NCBI RefSeq assembly: GCF_001699815.1
Contig: NZ_MCGB01000113.1
Span: 89,794 to 153,793, forward strand
Length of the DNA: 64,000 nucleotides
From: Ralstonia pickettii
GTDB lineage: Bacteria > Pseudomonadota > Gammaproteobacteria > Burkholderiales > Burkholderiaceae
Direction: 5' to 3'
The notes under the pieces are model-generated. The model did not search any database and was not told the origin of the DNA. It saw only the letters and a program-made list of their open reading frames with translations. Position numbers and translations under genes: made by a program. Shown here piece after piece: positions 45,690 to 57,318 of this stretch; within the stretch, counting starts at the first letter, position 1, and the number at the start of each line of letters is the position of its first letter.

Positions 45690-47393
45690 ATGAAACGCAG
45701 CAGCAACAACGTACGCGGCAAAAAGCAATGGACCATCGTGATGATGGTGGCAGTAGTGGGCGCCCTGGCCGCATGTGGCGGAGGCGGCGGTGGCGGCAGT
45801 TCGGGGGCCACCCCGGCGGCCACGCAAAGCTCGTCCGCCAATATCACCGTGGCATCGGCATGCAGCGGGGCAAACTGCGGCGCGCTGGGCAATACCTACG
45901 CCGGCTCCGGCGTGGGCGTGTGGCAAGCGACCAATACGGGCGGATCGGCCGGCACGGTTCCGGTGTCGATCGCGGGGCTCACGGGCCAAAGCGTGACGCT
46001 CGTCTACACCAACCAGAGTGCGGCGGCGCAGCCGATGCCGTCCGTCTCGCTCTCGGGCCTGGGGCTGCTGAACGCCACCGGCACGCCGGTCCCCAAGACT
46101 GCCGCCGACGCGGCAGGCAATGACGCGAACGCCGCGTTCGACCGGCAGCTTTCCGATTTCAACATCCATGCGCTGGACGGCTATGCCACCGGCGCCGGCC
46201 CGCTCAAGACGCAAGGCGCCTCCAACGATACGGTGCTGCGCCCGCAGTCGGTGGCCAGCGTCGGCACACAGCGCACATGGAACCACCAGCAGCCGGACGG
46301 CACCGCCACCGTGCGCACGGCCACGCTGCGCCAGCAAGCCACGGCCACCGACGGCCGCATCGTCAACCTGTGGGTGGAAAACACCGAATACGGCTCCAGC
46401 AAGATCAGCGACGGTATCGTCAATACGCTCATCACCAAGTTTGCTTCGGGCACGCAGTCGGTCTATACGCTGGCCACTTCGTTGGTCGGCCAGCCGTGGG
46501 GCAGCTACTCCAGCTCCGCCAGCCTGATCGACCCGAACCAGGCGCTCGACATCGTGGTGCTGAACATCCAGCCCGACGGCCAGGCCTACGGCCGCGTCGG
46601 CTACTTCTGGGCGCGCAACAACTTCACCACCAGCTCGCAGCCGCTGTCCAACCAGTCGCTGTCGCTCTATGTGGATTCGGAAACCATCTACCTGGGCGGC
46701 ACCGACGGTCTGAACACCGTCATCTCGACGCTCGGCCATGAATTCACGCACATGGCCAACTTCTATCAGCGCGGCGTGCTGCACGGCTCGCAGTACATGT
46801 ACGGCACGTGGCTGGAAGAAATGACGGCGATGACGATGGAGGATGTGCTCTCCAGCCAGATCGATCCGAGCTTCAACAACGTGCGCGACAGCCGCTTCCC
46901 GGCCTGGCTACAAAGCGCTTACGATTGCTCGCTCACGGCGTTCGATCCGTCGCTGTCATCGTCGTGCCCTGGGTATCCGATTTCGGGCAGCCTGGGCGGC
47001 TTCCTGCTGCGCCAGTACGGCATTGCGTACTACACGAATCTGCTGCAGAACTTCTCGTCGACGGATTCGGCTTCGGTGCTGAGCAACGCCATCCAGGCCG
47101 GCGGCGGCGCAGGCCTGGGCGATGCAACGGGCCGCTGGGGCACGGCGGTCGCGCTGCTTCCGGTACCGGGCAGCCCGTCGGGCTTCGCGTATCCGGCTCG
47201 CTCGGACAGCGGCTTCTCGATCCCGGCGCTGAACGGCCCCAGCTATACCAGCCAGCGCTCCATGCCGACGTCCGTGCCGGCCACGCTGCAAGGCTTCGGT
47301 CAGTTTCCGGTGGCGCGCGGCACGAAGGCCGGCACGTACAGCGAGACGATCACGGTGCCGGCGTATTCCACGGTGTCGATCATTATCCACTGA
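45690..47393 (+). CDS. M30 (hyicolysin)-type zinc metallopeptidase lipoprotein
   Basis: A 567-residue secreted lipoprotein. The signal sequence ends in a lipobox LAAC followed by a Gly run (Cys near 29). The zinc site HEFTHM is near 350 with the third ligand probably the Glu in GTWLEEMTAMTMEDVL, about 25 residues later, the gluzincin-like spacing of the M30 family. A long N-terminal part (30-330) precedes it, and a beta-rich tail (520-567) ends the protein. It likely cuts extracellular proteins at the cell surface. The start at MKRSSNNVRG is set by the signal peptide and a strong ribosome binding site. It is monocistronic and followed by a strong terminator. Confidence 0.83.
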   Translation: MKRSSNNVRGKKQWTIVMMVAVVGALAACGGGGGGGSSGATPAATQSSSANITVASACSGANCGALGNTYAGSGVGVWQATNTGGSAGTVPVSIAGLTGQSVTLVYTNQSAAAQPMPSVSLSGLGLLNATGTPVPKTAADAAGNDANAAFDRQLSDFNIHALDGYATGAGPLKTQGASNDTVLRPQSVASVGTQRTWNHQQPDGTATVRTATLRQQATATDGRIVNLWVENTEYGSSKISDGIVNTLITKFASGTQSVYTLATSLVGQPWGSYSSSASLIDPNQALDIVVLNIQPDGQAYGRVGYFWARNNFTTSSQPLSNQSLSLYVDSETIYLGGTDGLNTVISTLGHEFTHMANFYQRGVLHGSQYMYGTWLEEMTAMTMEDVLSSQIDPSFNNVRDSRFPAWLQSAYDCSLTAFDPSLSSSCPGYPISGSLGGFLLRQYGIAYYTNLLQNFSSTDSASVLSNAIQAGGGAGLGDATGRWGTAVALLPVPGSPSGFAYPARSDSGFSIPALNGPSYTSQRSMPTSVPATLQGFGQFPVARGTKAGTYSETITVPAYSTVSIIIH

Positions 47394-47465
47394 CACCACG
47401 CGGCTTAGGCAGCCGGGCCCTTTCGGGTTCCCGCCAGCGGCAGAATCCGGCGAAGCATCAAAACA

Positions 47466-47500
47466 AAAGGCGCCGGGGGCATTCCACCCCCGGCGCCTTT
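47466..47500. terminator. Strong bidirectional terminator
   Basis: AAAGGCGCCGGGGG (47466-47479) and CCCCCGGCGCCTTT (47487-47500) form a perfect 14-bp stem with a 7-nt loop. It ends in TTT on the plus strand and, for the minus strand, the matching run after the stem (CTTTTGTTT). It separates the convergent peptidase and acnB genes. Confidence 0.88.
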
Positions 47501-47547
47501 GCACTTCACTACGTCAGGTAGGACCCGACGCAGTCACGACAACGCGT

Positions 47548-50133
47548 TTACATCTGCACGGTGTCGGCCACTTCCTTGAAGTCTTCGATCTGGTCGAAGT
47601 TCATGTACTGGTAGATCTTGTCACCGTTCGCGGTGAGCACGCCCATGTCGGCCATGTATTCTTCCTTGGTCGGGATCTTGCCCAGACGCGAGCAGATCGC
47701 TGCCAGTTCCGCCGAGCCAAGGTACACGTTCGTGTTCTTGCCCAGACGGTTCGGGAAGTTACGGGTCGACGTCGACATGACCGTTGCACCTTCGCGCACC
47801 TGTGCCTGGTTACCCATGCACAGCGAGCAGCCCGGCATTTCGGTACGCGCACCGGCCGTGCCGAACACGCCGTAGTGACCTTCTTCGGTCAGCTGCTTCT
47901 GGTCCATCTTGGTCGGCGGGGCCACCCACAGCTTGACCGGAATGTCGCGCTTGCCTTCGAGCAGCTTCGACGCGGCACGGAAGTGACCGATGTTGGTCAT
48001 GCACGAGCCGATGAACACTTCGTCGATGGTCGCGCCGGCCACGTCGGACAGCGTCTTCACGTCGTCCGGGTCGTTCGGGCAGGCCACGATCGGCTCGTGG
48101 ATGTCGGCCAGGTCGATCTCGATGACGGCGGCGTATTCGGCATCGGCATCCGGTTGCAGCAGTTGCGGATCCGCCAGCCAAGCTTCCATCGCCTTGATGC
48201 GGCGCTGCAGGCTGCGGGCATCCTGGTAGCCTTGCGCGATCATCCACTTGAGCAGCGTGATGTTGCTGTTCAGGTATTCGATGATCGGCTCCTTGTTCAG
48301 GTGCACCGTGCAACCTGCGGCCGAACGCTCAGCCGATGCATCCGACAGCTCGAACGCTTGCTCGACCTTCAGGTCAGGCAGGCCTTCGATTTCGAGGATG
48401 CGGCCCGAGAAGATGTTCTTCTTGCCTTGCTTGGCGACCGTCAGCATGCCCTGCTTGATCGCGTACAGCGGAATCGCGTTGACCAGATCACGCAGCGTGA
48501 CGCCCGGCTGCATCTTCCCCTTGAAGCGGACAAGCACCGATTCCGGCATGTCCAGCGGCATCGTGCCGGTGGCTGCCGCGAAGGCGACCAGGCCCGAACC
48601 CGCCGGGAAGCTGATGCCGATCGGGAAGCGCGTGTGCGAGTCGCCGCCGGTGCCGACGGTGTCGGGCAGCAGCATGCGGTTCAGCCACGAGTGGATCACG
48701 CCGTCGCCCGGGCGCAGAGCGATGCCGCCGCGCGTGCTGATGAAGTTCGGCAGCGTCTGGTGCGTCTTCACGTCCACCGGCTTCGGATACGCGGCGGTGT
48801 GGCAGAACGACTGCATCACCAGGTCGGCCGAGAAGCCGAGGCACGCCAGATCCTTCAGTTCGTCGCGGGTCATCGGGCCCGTGGTGTCTTGCGAGCCGAC
48901 CGAGGTCATCTTCGGTTCGCAGTACGTGCCCGGACGGATGCCCTGGCCTTCCGGCAGGCCGCACGCGCGGCCAACCATCTTCTGCGCCAGCGAGAAGCCC
49001 TTGCCGCTGTCGGCCGGCAGGTGCGGCAGGCGGAACAGCGTCGACGGTGCGAGGCCCAGCGCTTCACGGGCCTTGGCGGTCAGGCCGCGGCCGATGATCA
49101 GCGGAATGCGGCCGCCGGCGCGCACTTCGTCGAACAGCACGTCGGACTTGACCTGGAATTCGGCGATGACCTTGCCGTCCTTCAGTGCCTTGCCTTCGTA
49201 CGGGCGCAGTTCGACCACGTCGCCCATGTTCATTTGCGACACGTCGAGTTCGATCGGCAGCGCGCCGGCGTCTTCCATCGTGTTGTAGAAGATCGGGGCG
49301 ATCTTGCCGCCGAGGCACACGCCGCCGAAGCGCTTGTTCGGGACGAACGGAATGTCTTCACCCGTGAACCACAGCACCGAGTTGGTGGCCGACTTGCGCG
49401 AGGAGCCGGTGCCGACCACGTCGCCCACATAGGCGACGAGATGACCCTTTTCCTTCAGCGATTCGATGAACTTGACCGGGCCGCGCTTGCCGTCTTCTTC
49501 CGGCGTGATGCCGGGGCGTGCGTTCTTCAGCATCGCCAGTGCGTGCATCGGGATGTCCGGGCGGGTGGTGGCGTCCGGTGCCGGCGACAGGTCGTCGGTG
49601 TTGGTTTCGCCCGTTACCTTGAACACGGTGATGGTCAGGCTTTCCGGCACTTCCGGACGGCTCGTAAACCATTCGGCGTCGGCCCAGCTTTGCAGCACGG
49701 CGCGCGCGTTGGCGTTGCCCTTGTCGGCGAGTTCCTTCACATCGTGGAACTGATCGAACATCAGCAGCGTCTTCTTCAACGCTTCTGCGGCGGTAGCGCC
49801 CACTTCGGCGTCAGCCAGCAGTTCGATCAGCGGCTGGATGTTGTAGCCGCCCAGCATCGTGCCGAGCAGCTCGGTGGCGTGGGCACGCGAAATCAGCGCG
49901 CAGGCGGTCTCGCCCTTGGCTACGGCGGCCAGGAAGCCGGCCTTCACCCGGGCGGCTTCGTCCACGCCTGCGGGCACGCGATGGGTGATCAGGTCGACCA
50001 GGGTCTGCTCTTCGCCAGCGGGCGGATTGGTCAGCAGTTCGACCAGTTCGGCGGTCTGTTGAGCCGTCAGCGGCAACGGGGGAATACCGAGCGCGGCGCG
50101 AGCGGCCACGTGAGCGCGATAGTTTTCAAGCAT
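47548..50133 (-). CDS. acnB: Aconitate hydratase B
   Basis: The 861-residue protein has the AcnB order: an N-terminal HEAT-like domain (about 1-160), a swivel domain (about 165-390) and the catalytic domains (about 400-861). The iron-sulfur cluster cysteines lie in [12 protein letters not shown] near 712 and [10 protein letters not shown] near 771-774. It isomerises citrate to isocitrate in the TCA cycle and, by family, 2-methyl-cis-aconitate hydration. The start [16 protein letters not shown] is standard. It is divergent from the ferredoxin gene over a short control region with a CTTATATAAG palindrome. Confidence 0.95.
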   Translation of the reverse strand: MLENYRAHVAARAALGIPPLPLTAQQTAELVELLTNPPAGEEQTLVDLITHRVPAGVDEAARVKAGFLAAVAKGETACALISRAHATELLGTMLGGYNIQPLIELLADAEVGATAAEALKKTLLMFDQFHDVKELADKGNANARAVLQSWADAEWFTSRPEVPESLTITVFKVTGETNTDDLSPAPDATTRPDIPMHALAMLKNARPGITPEEDGKRGPVKFIESLKEKGHLVAYVGDVVGTGSSRKSATNSVLWFTGEDIPFVPNKRFGGVCLGGKIAPIFYNTMEDAGALPIELDVSQMNMGDVVELRPYEGKALKDGKVIAEFQVKSDVLFDEVRAGGRIPLIIGRGLTAKAREALGLAPSTLFRLPHLPADSGKGFSLAQKMVGRACGLPEGQGIRPGTYCEPKMTSVGSQDTTGPMTRDELKDLACLGFSADLVMQSFCHTAAYPKPVDVKTHQTLPNFISTRGGIALRPGDGVIHSWLNRMLLPDTVGTGGDSHTRFPIGISFPAGSGLVAFAAATGTMPLDMPESVLVRFKGKMQPGVTLRDLVNAIPLYAIKQGMLTVAKQGKKNIFSGRILEIEGLPDLKVEQAFELSDASAERSAAGCTVHLNKEPIIEYLNSNITLLKWMIAQGYQDARSLQRRIKAMEAWLADPQLLQPDADAEYAAVIEIDLADIHEPIVACPNDPDDVKTLSDVAGATIDEVFIGSCMTNIGHFRAASKLLEGKRDIPVKLWVAPPTKMDQKQLTEEGHYGVFGTAGARTEMPGCSLCMGNQAQVREGATVMSTSTRNFPNRLGKNTNVYLGSAELAAICSRLGKIPTKEEYMADMGVLTANGDKIYQYMNFDQIEDFKEVADTVQM

Positions 50134-50242
50134 GGAAGACCTGCTGAGATGACGTTACAGGGGAATCTTTTCGGGCACCCGAAGGTGTTCCGGGCGCCGC
50201 TTGGGCGCGATTCTAATCGCAATACCCCAGACGGTCAAATGT

Positions 50243-50259
50243 CTTATATCTTATATAAG
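50243..50259. promoter_or_regulatory. AT-rich operator candidate, CTTATAT direct repeat and CTTATATAAG palindrome
   Basis: CTTATAT (50243-50249) is followed at once by the perfect palindrome CTTATATAAG (50250-50259), an AT-rich island in GC-rich DNA. It sits 110 bp before the acnB start and 84 bp before the ferredoxin start. It may be a regulator site or supply a -10-like element. I do not assign a regulator. Confidence 0.45.
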
Positions 50260-50343
50260 AGTTAAACGGGCAAACCGCCCTCGTTGGATCCGATGCCGCA
50301 TAATTGCGGACGAGTTCCCAACCGGTCCCGACCCTCGCCCGCA

Positions 50344-50682
50344 ATGCCATATGTAGTCACCGAATCCTGCATCCAATGCAAATACACCGACTGCGTCGCC
50401 GTCTGCCCCATGGACTGCTTCCACGCAGGTCCCAATTTCCTGGTGATCGATCCGGATGAATGCATCGATTGCTCGATCTGCGTACCTGAGTGCCCGGTGG
50501 GCGCGATCTACCCGGCTGCCGAAGTGCCGGCCGATCAGCAGGACTTCATCGCACTGAATGCACAGCTCTCGCGCCGCGCCGACTGGCCCCGGCTGACCAA
50601 GGTGCAACCGCCGCTGCCCGATCATGCGCACTGGGCGCAGGTGAAGGACAAGCGCGATGCATTGGTCATCGCTCTCGATTGA
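50344..50682 (+). CDS. fdxA: 7Fe ferredoxin (FdxA)
   Basis: The 112-residue product has the seven-iron pattern. Residues 9-25 (CIQCKYTDCVAVCPMDC) give CxxCxxxxCxxxCP, which binds a 3Fe-4S cluster with a 4Fe cysteine. Residues 40-52 (CIDCSICVPECPV) give CxxCxxCxxxCP for the 4Fe-4S cluster. It carries electrons in the cytoplasm. The ATG at 50344 (MPYVVTESC) matches FdxA proteins, and the open frame upstream is not conserved-looking. No clear ribosome binding site is visible. The enoyl-CoA hydratase gene follows by 29 bp. Confidence 0.92.
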   Translation: MPYVVTESCIQCKYTDCVAVCPMDCFHAGPNFLVIDPDECIDCSICVPECPVGAIYPAAEVPADQQDFIALNAQLSRRADWPRLTKVQPPLPDHAHWAQVKDKRDALVIALD

Positions 50683-50711
50683 TTCGACTCTCTCGCACAG
50701 AACACCTCTTC

Positions 50712-51533
50712 ATGACTGACCGCATCCTGCTCAGCATCGACGCCGGCGTGGCTGAAGTCCGGCTCAACCGCCCCGAGAAAATGAACGCCATCGACCCGGC
50801 CATGTTCGAAGCGCTCGTGACCGTTGGTAAACGCCTGATGAACGAGGCCGATCTTCGCGCAGTCGTGCTGTCCGGAGAGGGTCGCGCCTTCTGCGCGGGC
50901 CTCGACATGGCGAGCATGGCAGGCCTGGCCAGCAACGACGCCGGTTCAGGCATCAGCGCCGGCCGTCTTGCCAAGCGCACGCATGGGGCGGCCAATCTGC
51001 CGCAGTACGCCTGCACGGTATGGCGTGATCTGCCGGTGCCTGTGCTGGCTGCAGTGCATGGTGTCGCTTACGGCGGCGGCCTGCAGATCGCGCTGGGCGC
51101 CGACGTGCGCTACGTGGCGGCCGACACGCGCCTGTCGGTCATGGAAATCAAATGGGGTCTGGTGCCCGACATGGGCGGCATGGCGCTCACGCGTGGCCTG
51201 GTCCGCGCGGATCGGCTGCGCGAGCTGATCTACAGCGGTCGTGTCGTCAACGGCGAAGAAGCGTTCGCCCTGGGGCTGGCGACGCACGTTGTGGACGATC
51301 CGCGCGCGGCGGCGCTGGCGGCGGCGCGCGACATTGCCCAGAAGAGTCCCGACGCCATCCGTGCAGGCAAGCGCTTGATGCGAGTTGCGGAAGACGGCGA
51401 CACCCCTGCCATTCTGCTGGCCGAGTCGGTCGAGCAGGACCGGCTGATCGGCACGGTCAATCAGCGCGAGGCGGTGCTGGCCGGCATGCAGAATCGCGCA
51501 CCGGTTTTTCAACCGGCCGCGAAGTCCGAATAG
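50712..51533 (+). CDS. Enoyl-CoA hydratase/isomerase family protein (crotonase)
   Basis: A 273-residue crotonase-fold enzyme with the oxyanion-hole segments SGEGRAFCAGLDMASM near 56 and VHGVAYGGGLQIALGADVRYVA near 116. The first acid residue is in the MEIKWGLVPDMGGM stretch (143-156). These enzymes act on CoA thioesters; the substrate is not evident. I took the ATG at 50712 because the longer open frame runs inside fdxA in another phase. It may be transcribed with fdxA. Confidence 0.87.
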   Translation: MTDRILLSIDAGVAEVRLNRPEKMNAIDPAMFEALVTVGKRLMNEADLRAVVLSGEGRAFCAGLDMASMAGLASNDAGSGISAGRLAKRTHGAANLPQYACTVWRDLPVPVLAAVHGVAYGGGLQIALGADVRYVAADTRLSVMEIKWGLVPDMGGMALTRGLVRADRLRELIYSGRVVNGEEAFALGLATHVVDDPRAAALAAARDIAQKSPDAIRAGKRLMRVAEDGDTPAILLAESVEQDRLIGTVNQREAVLAGMQNRAPVFQPAAKSE

Positions 51534-51561
51534 AAATTAGAAATAGCCTGGGGCTGGCAGC

Positions 51562-52095
51562 TCAGGCGGTGGCGTGCTTGACCGCCATCGCGGCGCGCAT
51601 GGCGTGCGAGCGGCTGACCACCTCGTCACGCAGCTTCGCGCGCAAACCCAGGGCAAACGCTGTCTCGGCCACCAGGAACAGCGGCCCAATCACCAGGCCC
51701 GCCAGATCGTCGACGAACGCCGGCTTACGTCCTTCGTAGTAGTGGCCGACAAACTGGATGATCCAGCCGATCACGAACAGGCCGATGCCCACTGACAACC
51801 AGGCCGCCGTCGAATGTGCGGCCACGTGGTTGCCCGCCCACACGCACACGGCAATCAGCGCAAACATCACCACGCCGAACATCGCGTCCAAACGCAGGTA
51901 GAACAGCGTCGTCAGCGCCAGCACGAGCAGTGCCGGTGTTACGGCCACGCCAGACAGGTCTGCCAGCACGGGCCGCGACAGCAACACCGCAACCGCCAGC
52001 ACAATCGCCGGAATGCCGACAAAGTGCGTGGCGATATTGCGGCCGTCCTGGTGGTAAGCGGCGTAGTTGGAAAGATGGTCAGACAGGGTGCGCAT
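51562..52095 (-). CDS. DUF962/Mpo1-like membrane protein
   Basis: A 177-residue protein with about four membrane helices. The family signature is at the N-terminus (LSDHLSNYAAYHQDGRNIATHFVGIPAIVLA), and GHYYEGRKPAFVDDLAGLVIGPLFLVAE is near 117. The conserved histidines at 15, 24 and 117 fit the iron-binding residues of yeast Mpo1, a 2-hydroxy fatty acid dioxygenase. Bacterial members are largely uncharacterised. It converges on the hydratase gene and is divergent from the Crp-type regulator. Confidence 0.85.
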   Translation of the reverse strand: MRTLSDHLSNYAAYHQDGRNIATHFVGIPAIVLAVAVLLSRPVLADLSGVAVTPALLVLALTTLFYLRLDAMFGVVMFALIAVCVWAGNHVAAHSTAAWLSVGIGLFVIGWIIQFVGHYYEGRKPAFVDDLAGLVIGPLFLVAETAFALGLRAKLRDEVVSRSHAMRAAMAVKHATA

Positions 52096-52242
52096 GAAGG
52101 TCTCCGGTTTTTGTGCGCTTGCAGCATGGACGCTTCAGCCGCACGCTCGTTATGATCGTTTCATCCTAGTCAGTGGATGGCACGCCGCTCTGTCGCGTAG
52201 CCGACACATTCGACGTTTCCGAAGCGCTCTTCAGCCGCCCCC

Positions 52243-52974
52243 ATGGACCACCCCGTCGCCACATCCGGCACGCTGGACGCCCGCTCGTACCGCGAACGCC
52301 TGCACGCCAGCAGCTGGTTCGGCACGCTCGGGGCAACCTTGCAAGACGCATTGATCGACATCGCGGCAGTGCGCCGCTTGGGCGCTGGGGAGATCCTCTT
52401 CCAGCGTGGCGACGCGCCCGACGGCCTCTACTGCGTGGTGGAAGGCACGATCCGCATCGGCGCCACCAGCGCAGACGGGCGCGAAGCGCTGCTGGCTGTA
52501 CTGGAACCCGTCAACTGGTTTGGCGAGATCGGCGTGTTCGACCGCCAGCCCCGCACGCATGACGCCCGCGCCGACGGCCATACGACATTGCTGCATATGC
52601 CGCAGGCGGCGCTGATCGCCTTGCTGGATGGCTCGCCCGCGCTGCTGCATGCGTTTGCCCTGCTGCTGACTCACAAGCTGCGCCTGACATTCATCGTGCT
52701 GGAAGAGACCGCCCTCCTGCCCGCCCCCGTGCGTGTGGCGCGGCGCCTGCTACTGATGGCGGACGGCTACGGCGACCTGCGCCTGGGCACGCGGCGTGTG
52801 CTGCACGTGCCACAGGAGCAGCTTGCGCAATTGCTGTCACTGTCCCGGCAGACCGTGAATCAGGTTTTGAAGGAATTCGAAGCGCACGGCATCCTCAGGC
52901 TGGCTTACGGAGAAATCGAACTGCTGGACTTTGCGGGCCTGCATCGGCTTGCATACGAGGTGGGAAGGGGATGA
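52243..52974 (+). CDS. Crp/Fnr-family transcriptional regulator
   Basis: A 243-residue protein with a cyclic-nucleotide-binding-like domain (about 28-145, GEILFQRGDAPDGLYCVVEGTIRIGA and EPVNWFGEIGVFDRQPRTHDARA) and a C-terminal Crp winged helix (about 165-235, VPQEQLAQLLSLSRQTVNQVLKEFE). The glycine and Arg positions of the nucleotide pocket are only partly kept (FGEIGVFDRQPRTHDA), so cAMP binding is possible but unproven. No iron-sulfur cysteines are present, so it is not FNR. Its target is unknown. Confidence 0.88.
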   Translation: MDHPVATSGTLDARSYRERLHASSWFGTLGATLQDALIDIAAVRRLGAGEILFQRGDAPDGLYCVVEGTIRIGATSADGREALLAVLEPVNWFGEIGVFDRQPRTHDARADGHTTLLHMPQAALIALLDGSPALLHAFALLLTHKLRLTFIVLEETALLPAPVRVARRLLLMADGYGDLRLGTRRVLHVPQEQLAQLLSLSRQTVNQVLKEFEAHGILRLAYGEIELLDFAGLHRLAYEVGRG

Positions 52975-53008
52975 AATCCCGGCCAATACCCCTAACATGC
53001 GATGCGTT

Positions 53009-53025
53009 AGGACCGATCCTATAAT
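53009..53025 (+). promoter_or_regulatory. Candidate promoter with perfect TATAAT for fusA
   Basis: TATAAT lies at 53020-53025, directly after an AGGA-CCGA-TCCT dyad (53009-53020) and 78 bp before the fusA start. No good -35 box is seen at 16-18 bp, so the dyad may mark an activator or repressor site. Confidence 0.4.
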
Positions 53026-53103
53026 GTGTTCCCACTCGCACATTCGCCCTTCGCATGGTGCGGAGTTGGCGATGCGAGTGTCCTTCAACGGAAGAGAAAC
53101 ATC

Positions 53104-55206
<2,103 letters not shown>

Positions 55207-55225
55207 CGTTTTTTTGCTTCATCCG

Positions 55226-55250
55226 CTGCGGCCGCCGAGTGCGGCCGCAG
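55226..55250 (+). terminator. Hairpin after fusA
   Basis: CTGCGGCCGC (55226-55235) and GCGGCCGCAG (55241-55250) form a perfect 10-bp stem with a 5-nt loop. It lacks a following T tract; a T run lies before it. Confidence 0.55.
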
Positions 55251-55261
55251 TGCTGTGTGCG

Positions 55262-55372
55262 CTAGCCCGCAGGCAGGTTTTCTACGCAGAAATCGATAAA
55301 CGCATGCACCTTCACCGGCAGGTAGCGACGCGACGGATACAGCGCGTACAACGCAAACCGCTCGTCTGGCCT
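55262..55372 (-). pseudogene. 3' remnant of a LysR-type regulator gene
   Basis: The 36-residue minus-strand tail RPDERFALYALYPSRRY, then LPVKVHAFIDFCVENL, is the well-known C-terminus of the LysR effector domain (the ALYPSRRYLPVKVRAFIDFL region). No helix-turn-helix or earlier effector part lies upstream, where other sequence starts near 55375. The gene is a deletion remnant between fusA and the permease gene. Confidence 0.7.
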
Positions 55373-55485
55373 CGATGCATTGCGTCTGCGCCTGTATGAC
55401 GCGGACCGTGCCGCTATTGCCGCGTTGCGAAGACGTTGCGCTACGTACAACCGGCCTGTGCGCCCGATTGGGATGCCGTGCCCGC

Positions 55486-56643
55486 CTAACGCAGCCACAT
55501 CAGCCACGCGTACACGATGCCCCCCGCAGCCAGGAGAAACGGCATCGAATACGCGTGAAACACCCACCACGCACGGCGGTCGCCCAGCATGCGCAACGCA
55601 ATCAGGTTGGCCAACGACCCGATGAGCGTACCGAATCCGCCCACGCTTACCGCAAAGGCGATCATCGGCCAGTCATGCGAATACTCGGCCAGCAGGATCG
55701 CCGCCGGCACGTTGCTGATAATCTGCGACACGCCAATGCCGGCCCAGTACAGATGCATTGGATTGCTCAACGCCAGCGCATCCAGCGCCTGCCGCACAAC
55801 GCCAAGCTGCGCCACCAGCCGCAGGTCAATGAACATCAGCATGAACACGAGCAGCAGGCCCCAGTCCACCCGCGCCAGCACATAGCGCGCACCGATCAGA
55901 TACAGCACGATCAACCCGGCTGCCGCCACTAGCGGGTGGCCAAGATCGGTCAGCACCAGAAACGGCACGTACAGCGCGAGCGCCGGCACCAGCAGGCGCT
56001 TGTGTAATTCCACGTCGGCAGTTTCGGCATGCAGATGGATTTCGTGCGAGGCAAAGGCCAGCCACGTCACCACCAGCAGCAAGGCCATCAGGAGCACGAC
56101 CATCGGCGCCATCTGCCAGACAAACGCGCCAAACGACAGCCCCGATTGATGCCACAGGAAGAGGTTCTGCGGATTGCCGATCGGCGTGAGTGCAGAACCC
56201 GCGTTGACCGCCAGCGCCTCGAATATCACCAGCCGCGCCACCGGCAAGCTGGCGACCTGCCGCAAGCCGACGGTGAGTGGCACGATGACGAACAACGCCA
56301 CATCGTTGGTCAATACGGTGGACAGCGCTGCCGAAGCCGCTACCAGGCCGAGTGCAAGTACACGCTGGCTGCTGACCACTTCGACGAGGCGCCGGCCGAG
56401 CAGCTGCAGCATGCCGCTGGCCTCAACCGCCTTGGTCAGGATGAGCAAGCCGGCCAATGCGGCAATGGTGTGCCAGTCAATCAGCGCCGGATACTCAACA
56501 ATGCGCTTGGGCGCCATGAGGGTCAGCGCGCCGCAAATGGCCAGCAACGACCAGAAGAAAACGTCTTGTTTGAGGTGGTGCCAGAACGGCGGGTGTTGCG
56601 GCACGGCTTTCGCCATCTGGTTGCGTGGCAGATCGCCGTTCAT
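55486..56643 (-). CDS. SLC13/ArsB-superfamily anion permease
   Basis: A 385-residue protein with about eleven membrane helices. Ion-transporter-superfamily segments are AALAGLLILTKAVEASGMLQLLGRRL near 63, VLTNDVALFVIVPLTVGL near 109, ALAVNAGSALTPIGNPQNLFLW near 142 and GVSQIISNVPAAILLAEY near 305. The paired NDxA/NPQN and SNVP elements are hallmarks. The substrate may be arsenite, citrate or a dicarboxylate and is not decided by sequence. It stands alone. Confidence 0.83.
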   Translation of the reverse strand: MNGDLPRNQMAKAVPQHPPFWHHLKQDVFFWSLLAICGALTLMAPKRIVEYPALIDWHTIAALAGLLILTKAVEASGMLQLLGRRLVEVVSSQRVLALGLVAASAALSTVLTNDVALFVIVPLTVGLRQVASLPVARLVIFEALAVNAGSALTPIGNPQNLFLWHQSGLSFGAFVWQMAPMVVLLMALLLVVTWLAFASHEIHLHAETADVELHKRLLVPALALYVPFLVLTDLGHPLVAAAGLIVLYLIGARYVLARVDWGLLLVFMLMFIDLRLVAQLGVVRQALDALALSNPMHLYWAGIGVSQIISNVPAAILLAEYSHDWPMIAFAVSVGGFGTLIGSLANLIALRMLGDRRAWWVFHAYSMPFLLAAGGIVYAWLMWLR

Positions 56644-56784
56644 ATGAAAGAAAAAGGAAACGTTGGCGCAAACGCGCGCAAATCAACCGGGCGCGGTTTG
56701 CGCGGCCGATTGTAGTGCGACTGCCTCCTGCGCTCAATCGCAAGCCGGGCGCTTGCGTGCCCGGCCTGTGCCAGAAGGATCCGC

Positions 56785-57318
56785 TTACGACTCGCGCGAA
56801 CCCGAACCGCCCGGACGATCCGAGCCGCCCGACGAGCCGCCAGCGCCTGGGCGGTCCGAAGACGTCATGCGCGAGCGATCTTCTGCACTGCTGCCAGCAT
56901 GCGGTGCGCCTTGCTGGCCGGCTTGGCTATGCGAGGCACCCGGATGATAGGCCGACTGCGGATGGCGCTCTGGCCCGCGGTATTGGCCCGCCAGGCCATG
57001 ACCACCGCCCGTGCCGCCCATTGAACCTTGCTCCGAGCGCTCGTGGCCTGCTTCTGCCCCGCCGCCCGCTTGCGTTGGCTGCGTCGGGTGATTGGCAATC
57101 ACGCGCTCGATCTCGGCGACGGCTTCTCGCGGCGCCAGAACGACCTCCAGCCCCAGCGCGCCGGCCACGGCCATCAGCGTCGACAGGCGGGGATCGGCAC
57201 GACCGGATTCCGCGCGCAAATACGCTTCGCGAGAGATACCGGCCATCTTGGCGACATCTTCCTGTTTGAGCTTGCGCGACTTGCGCAGACTGTGTAACTG
57301 CTTGAAAGGCTGTTCCAT
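56785..57318 (-). CDS. XRE-family DNA-binding protein with disordered tail
   Basis: A 177-residue protein with an N-terminal helix-turn-helix of the Xre/HipB type (residues 5-62, LHSLRKSRKLKQEDVAKMAGISREAYLRAESGRADPRLSTLMAVAGALGLEVVLA). From about residue 78 it becomes a Gly/Ser/His/Arg-rich low-complexity tail to the end. Such short HTH proteins with VVLAP after the domain are often antitoxins or phage-like repressors. No toxin gene is adjacent (57319-57842 is empty upstream), so it looks alone. The start at MEQPFKQL follows from the HTH. Confidence 0.75.
   Translation of the reverse strand: MEQPFKQLHSLRKSRKLKQEDVAKMAGISREAYLRAESGRADPRLSTLMAVAGALGLEVVLAPREAVAEIERVIANHPTQPTQAGGGAEAGHERSEQGSMGGTGGGHGLAGQYRGPERHPQSAYHPGASHSQAGQQGAPHAGSSAEDRSRMTSSDRPGAGGSSGGSDRPGGSGSRES

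Noticed and set aside
47875..50265. A 796-residue plus-strand frame opposite acnB
   Set aside because: It is a shadow of aconitase, with His/Arg/Gln-rich nonsense composition.
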